A stretch of 15,705 bases of DNA from NCBI GenBank assembly GCA_002478505.1, contig DLOP01000113.1:9805-25509 (forward strand). The letters run 5' to 3'. The notes below the pieces were generated by a model. It did not search any database, was not told the origin of the DNA, and worked only from the letters and a program-made list of their open reading frames with translations. The translations under genes and the position numbers were made by a program. Every line of letters begins with the position of its first letter. Position 1 is the first letter of the stretch. Positions 12,732 through 15,705 of this stretch are shown here, piece after piece. The DNA is from Lachnospiraceae bacterium UBA7481. GTDB taxonomy: Bacteria; Bacillota; Clostridia; Lachnospirales; Lachnospiraceae.

Positions 12732-14972
12732 CTATGACATCCCAATATCTATCTCTGTCAGCCTTTCTCCCAGTGACGTATAGCGTTTTTGAACCAGATC
12801 CGCATGGATCATCTCCAGCACCGTATCCGGATTTCCTAATATTATAACACAATCCTTGGCTCTGGTCACGCCGGTATATAATAAATTTCTGTTTAACAGC
12901 ATTTTCGGTCCGTTTAGGATCGGCAGAATGACCACCGGATACTCGCTTCCCTGAGATTTATGTATGGTAATGGCATACGCATGCTCCAGTTCCTCCAGCT
13001 CCTGAAATGAATACTCCGCCAGCTTTCCGTCATCAAAACGCACTTTTACTATCCTGCTGAAATCATCAATATCCTGTATCGTTCCGATATCCCCGTTAAA
13101 TACTCCCGTTCCTTCCGCAATGGTAATATTATGCTTCCCTACGATCTCCCATTCCAGATCATAATTATTTTTGATCTGCATGATCTTATCATTAACGCGA
13201 AAAAGCGTATCACCATACTGATATTCTTTTTTTTGGGGCGAGGCGGGATTAAGCCTCGCCTGAAAAACCCTGTTCAACGCCTCGGACCCCAGCGGACCTT
13301 TTCTCATAGGGGTAAGAATCTGCGACTCTAACGGATCGATATGAAATTCTTTCGGCACCTTCTCCTTAACCAGCGCTTCAATATACTGATAGATCACCTC
13401 CGGACTATCCTTGGCAAGCAGGAAAAAATCCCGGTACTTCTGTGAAAAATCTATGGTTTCTCCTTTATTGATCTTGTGCGCATAAGATACGATATGGCTC
13501 TCCGCTGCCTGGCGGAATATTTTTTCCAGTATAACGCAGGCAAATCTCCCACTGTCAATGATATCCTTCAGGATCTGTCCCGGTCCCACTGACGGAAGCT
13601 GGTTCACATCTCCTATCAGGATTAGTTTTGTCCCCGGTATCAGCGCCGCCAAAAGCGCCCGCAACAGATGGATATCCACCATGCTGACCTCGTCCACAAC
13701 GACTGCATCTACTTCCAGGGGATTGTCCTCATTGCGTTCAAAATTGGTTCTGCGTTCTCCTTCCGCCAGTTCGCCATTGATCTCCAGAAGTCTGTGAAGC
13801 GTTTTCGCTTCATATCCTGTTGTCTCCGTCATCCGTTTGGCTGCTCTTCCTGTGGGCGCCGCCAGCACAAAATCCATCTGTTCAGTTTCCAGATATTTTA
13901 AGATCGCATTGATTGTTGTGGTTTTACCCGTTCCAGGTCCTCCTGACAATATAAATACGCCATTTTTGATACATTCCGCTACCGCCTCCCGCTGCAAGCC
14001 GTCCAGCTTCATCTCCATGGAAGTCTCTATGCAGGCAATACGTTCCATCATCTTCTTATCAGTACTCCTGACAACCGGGTATTCATAGCTATCCCGCAGT
14101 TCCAGAAGCTTTCTTGCACAGGTGATCTCCTCTTTGTAATAAGAAGCAGGATATACCCGTTCTTCGTCCCGTATCTTCTTTAACATAATCTGCTGATCCA
14201 TAGCGAGGGACATCATCTGTCTTTCAATATGTTCCGGTTCCAGTCCAAGCAGCTGCGCCGTTTTTTCCATAAGAAGCTCTCTGGGATAATAACAATTTCC
14301 TTCCGCCGTCTGCTGGTACAACTCATATATGATGCCGCACCTGATACGATAATCAGAATCCACCCGGATTCCGGCATGGGACGCAATCGTATCCGCAATC
14401 TTAAATCCCACCCCCTGAATATCCTCTACCATCCGATACGGATTTTCCCTAATGATCTGATATACTTCATTCCCATACTGCTGATAGATCTTATCCGCCA
14501 GATTCTGACCGATTCCGTATTGCTGCAGAAAAAGAGCCGCGTTACGCATCTCCCTTTTTTCTACTATCTGTTCCGCAATATCCCGTGCCTTTTTTCCGCT
14601 GATCCCCTTGATCTCTGCCAGCCGCTCCGGCTCTTCCTCAATGATGCGGAAAGTATCTTCCCCAAAATAATCCACGATTCTCTGGGCAAGCGCATTTCCA
14701 ATCCCCTTGATTGCTCCGGAACCCAGATAACGCATCAGTGCAACCTTATCTTCCGGCGGTACCGCCTTGATGTTCGATATCTTAAACTGTTCCATATATC
14801 TTGGATGGACGGTATATTCTCCCTCCATTTCCACAGTTTCTCCCTCCGAAAAACCGCGCATAAGCCCTACGCAGACATGCGGTTCTCCTTCCACAACCAC
14901 TTCCGCAACCGTATAGCCGTTATCCTCATTTTGAAATATAAAACGTCCGATATAGCCTTTTAGCGTTTCCAT
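12732..14972 (-). CDS. recD2: RecD2-type DNA helicase
   Basis: RecD2 is a 5'-3' superfamily 1B helicase acting in DNA repair and fork maintenance without RecBC. The 746-residue protein has the RecD2-specific N-terminal part: an OB-like segment (1-70), then helix-hairpin-helix units (about 82-200). The helicase core follows with Walker A GGPGTGKTT (344-352), Walker B VVVDEVSM (424-431), motif III GDVNQLPSVGPG (454-465), FRQ (486-488), motif V HKSQGSEYPVV (671-681) and motif VI TGVTRAK with Arg704. AAGGAG precedes the ATG by about ten bases. This site directly adjoins the U-tract of the flagellar terminator. comF follows after a 50-bp gap. Confidence 0.95.
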   Translation of the reverse strand: METLKGYIGRFIFQNEDNGYTVAEVVVEGEPHVCVGLMRGFSEGETVEMEGEYTVHPRYMEQFKISNIKAVPPEDKVALMRYLGSGAIKGIGNALAQRIVDYFGEDTFRIIEEEPERLAEIKGISGKKARDIAEQIVEKREMRNAALFLQQYGIGQNLADKIYQQYGNEVYQIIRENPYRMVEDIQGVGFKIADTIASHAGIRVDSDYRIRCGIIYELYQQTAEGNCYYPRELLMEKTAQLLGLEPEHIERQMMSLAMDQQIMLKKIRDEERVYPASYYKEEITCARKLLELRDSYEYPVVRSTDKKMMERIACIETSMEMKLDGLQREAVAECIKNGVFILSGGPGTGKTTTINAILKYLETEQMDFVLAAPTGRAAKRMTETTGYEAKTLHRLLEINGELAEGERRTNFERNEDNPLEVDAVVVDEVSMVDIHLLRALLAALIPGTKLILIGDVNQLPSVGPGQILKDIIDSGRFACVILEKIFRQAAESHIVSYAHKINKGETIDFSQKYRDFFLLAKDSPEVIYQYIEALVKEKVPKEFHIDPLESQILTPMRKGPLGSEALNRVFQARLNPASPQKKEYQYGDTLFRVNDKIMQIKNNYDLEWEIVGKHNITIAEGTGVFNGDIGTIQDIDDFSRIVKVRFDDGKLAEYSFQELEELEHAYAITIHKSQGSEYPVVILPILNGPKMLLNRNLLYTGVTRAKDCVIILGNPDTVLEMIHADLVQKRYTSLGERLTEIDIGMS

Positions 14973-14988
14973 AGTCAGACTTCTCCTT

Positions 14989-15019
14989 AAAAAAGAACGC
15001 CGCGTTTATCGCGGCGTTT
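14989..15019 (-). terminator. Strong intrinsic terminator between flgJ-like gene and recD2
   Basis: A 9-bp GC-rich perfect stem (14996-15004 with 15010-15018) with a 5-base loop is followed on the minus strand by CTTTTTT. It begins about 15 bp after the flgJ-like stop. The T-run merges with the AAGGAG ribosome site of recD2, so there is no room for a recD2 promoter downstream of the hairpin. Confidence 0.9.
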
Positions 15020-15033
15020 CATATCTTTATGTA

Positions 15034-15426
15034 TTATGCCTCCTCGGGCTGTGCGACCTGCCCTTGCGCCAGAAGCGCCTCCACATCAATCGTCTGAGTT
15101 CGTTTCATCTGTTCATACATCTGCATCGCCAGACTGTTAGGTCCTAGGTTCTGATTCGTCAGACTCTTTGCAACATCGCTGATTGCCGTATCCATAAAGG
15201 TATCCACCATACTGGAAGAACTGTCGTCCTCCCCCGTAATATTCACAGTTTCTTTCATTGATTTGATCACCTGTTCCCAAAGATAGTTCTCAAATTCCTT
15301 ACACGCCTCTAAAAGTTCATCGTCTGTCTGTGCATTTTTTGCCCTATTGGTCATCTCCTGTGAGTCAACCTTTGATGCAAGCTGTGACGCGTAATCCTTA
15401 TATCCGCCGATTCCTGCGATATCCAT
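15034..15426 (-). CDS. flgJ: FlgJ-type rod-binding protein (no muramidase domain)
   Basis: The product resembles the N-terminal, rod-binding half of FlgJ, which helps assemble the flagellar rod in the periplasmic/wall region. The rod-binding domain occupies about residues 36-108, with KEFENYLWEQVIKSMKETV (43-61), an acidic-serine linker (66-73), then DTFMDTAISDVAKSL (75-89) and GPNSLAMQMYEQM (95-107). The C-terminal peptidoglycan hydrolase of proteobacterial FlgJ is absent, as is usual in clostridia. The open frame reaches back to 15525, but the first 33 codons read through the folded intergenic element. The ATG at 15426, with GGGGG six bases upstream, gives 130 residues and fits the family. 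It follows flgG. Confidence 0.85.
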   Translation of the reverse strand: MDIAGIGGYKDYASQLASKVDSQEMTNRAKNAQTDDELLEACKEFENYLWEQVIKSMKETVNITGEDDSSSSMVDTFMDTAISDVAKSLTNQNLGPNSLAMQMYEQMKRTQTIDVEALLAQGQVAQPEEA

Positions 15427-15442
15427 ATTAATCCCCCATTCC

Positions 15443-15554
15443 GCCGCCTTTGGCGGCACAAATAACCATGCCTTTCCAATAGCCTGCGAACTTAAATGCA
15501 CTTTAGTGCTATGCCGTAGGCACAAATTCGCGGTTGAAAAACAAAGTTTTTCAA
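15443..15554 (-). ncRNA. Folded flgG-flgJ spacer: two hairpins and a branched element
   Basis: The 130-bp spacer contains nested inverted repeats. Reading the minus strand: a 9-bp hairpin (15534-15542 with 15546-15554); then an outer GCGAA/TTCGC stem (15486-15490 with 15527-15531) enclosing two small hairpins (15512-15515 with 15519-15522, and 15498-15502 with 15505-15509); then GCCGCC-AAA-GGCGGC (15443-15457) just before the flgJ ribosome site. None ends in a U-run, so these are not terminators. It may be an mRNA-stabilising or processing structure or a dispersed intergenic repeat; only one copy is in this window. Confidence 0.5.
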
Positions 15555-15556
15555 TC

Positions 15557-15705
15557 TTATCTCTTCAGCTGGTTCGCCTGCTCCATCATCGTATCCGAAG
15601 TTGTGATTGCCTTGGAGTTGGCTTCATATGCTCTCTGTGCCACGATCAGATTGACCATCTCGTCAGCAAGCTGTACATTGGAGCCTTCCAGATATCCCTG
15701 CTTGA
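15557..15705 (-). CDS. flgG: Flagellar distal rod protein FlgG, C-terminal end (partial)
   Basis: Only the last 49 codons (including the stop) are in the window; the gene continues beyond the right edge. The translated end begins KQGYLEGSNVQLADEMVN, continues with LIVAQRAYEANSKAITTSD and finishes with a Gln/Asn-rich helix ending in QLKR. This is the conserved C-terminal heptad helix of rod/hook proteins, and the LEGSNV...ADEM...AQRAYEANSK pattern is the FlgG/FlgF signature. FlgF or another FlgG-like paralogue cannot be excluded from this fragment. Followed after 130 bp by the rod-binding protein gene, which fits a rod assembly operon. Confidence 0.88.
   Translation of the reverse strand, partial: KQGYLEGSNVQLADEMVNLIVAQRAYEANSKAITTSDTMMEQANQLKR

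Noticed and set aside
15427..15525. N-terminal extension of the flgJ-like protein by 33 residues
   Set aside because: It translates the folded intergenic element, has no family similarity, and the GGGGG site favours the ATG at 15426.

Overview
The window looks like chromosome from a motile, Spo0A-containing anaerobic Firmicute, most likely a Lachnospiraceae-type Clostridium. This is inferred from gene content and order (recD2, comF, a YvyF-type flagellar protein, then cdaA, cdaR, glmM), from AGGAGG-type ribosome sites with several TTG/GTG starts, and from AT-rich intergenic DNA. No rRNA, tRNA, CRISPR array, transposase or phage gene was seen. Nearly all genes are housekeeping, so the novelty lies in small regulators, two unnamed membrane proteins and intergenic structures.

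Left part (1-3940). A short minus-strand gene encodes a free-standing Spo0A DNA-binding domain with no receiver domain, followed by a strong bidirectional hairpin. A gene-poor AT-rich stretch of about 420 bp separates it from a minus-strand GDP-L-fucose synthase. That gene is divergent from a DUF212/YuiD-type membrane protein, and the two candidate promoters have overlapping -10 boxes. A plus-strand YerB-like (DUF3048) lipoprotein follows, with its own promoter, a 14-bp palindrome near the start of transcription, and a 17-bp terminator hairpin shared with the convergent leuA.

Middle (3954-9845, minus strand, read right to left). The core is cdaA (membrane c-di-AMP cyclase), cdaR (its YbbR-domain partner) and glmM (phosphoglucosamine mutase), the known c-di-AMP/cell-wall cluster. 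A 93-bp near-perfect palindrome sits between cdaR and glmM. A gene for HPr, with its own candidate extended -10 promoter, and then leuA (2-isopropylmalate synthase) follow.

Right part (9876-15705, minus strand). The partial flgG and a FlgJ-type rod-binding protein end at a strong terminator. That terminator abuts the ribosome site of recD2. Then come comF, yvyF, a small two-helix membrane protein and a polytopic membrane protein with a long basic tail, tightly packed up to cdaA. From recD2 to cdaR all genes run in one direction with gaps of about 50 bp or less, so DNA repair/competence, flagellar and c-di-AMP functions may share a transcript. The two unnamed membrane proteins just upstream of cdaA are the best candidates for new biology, followed by the orphan Spo0A domain and the folded flgG-flgJ spacer.
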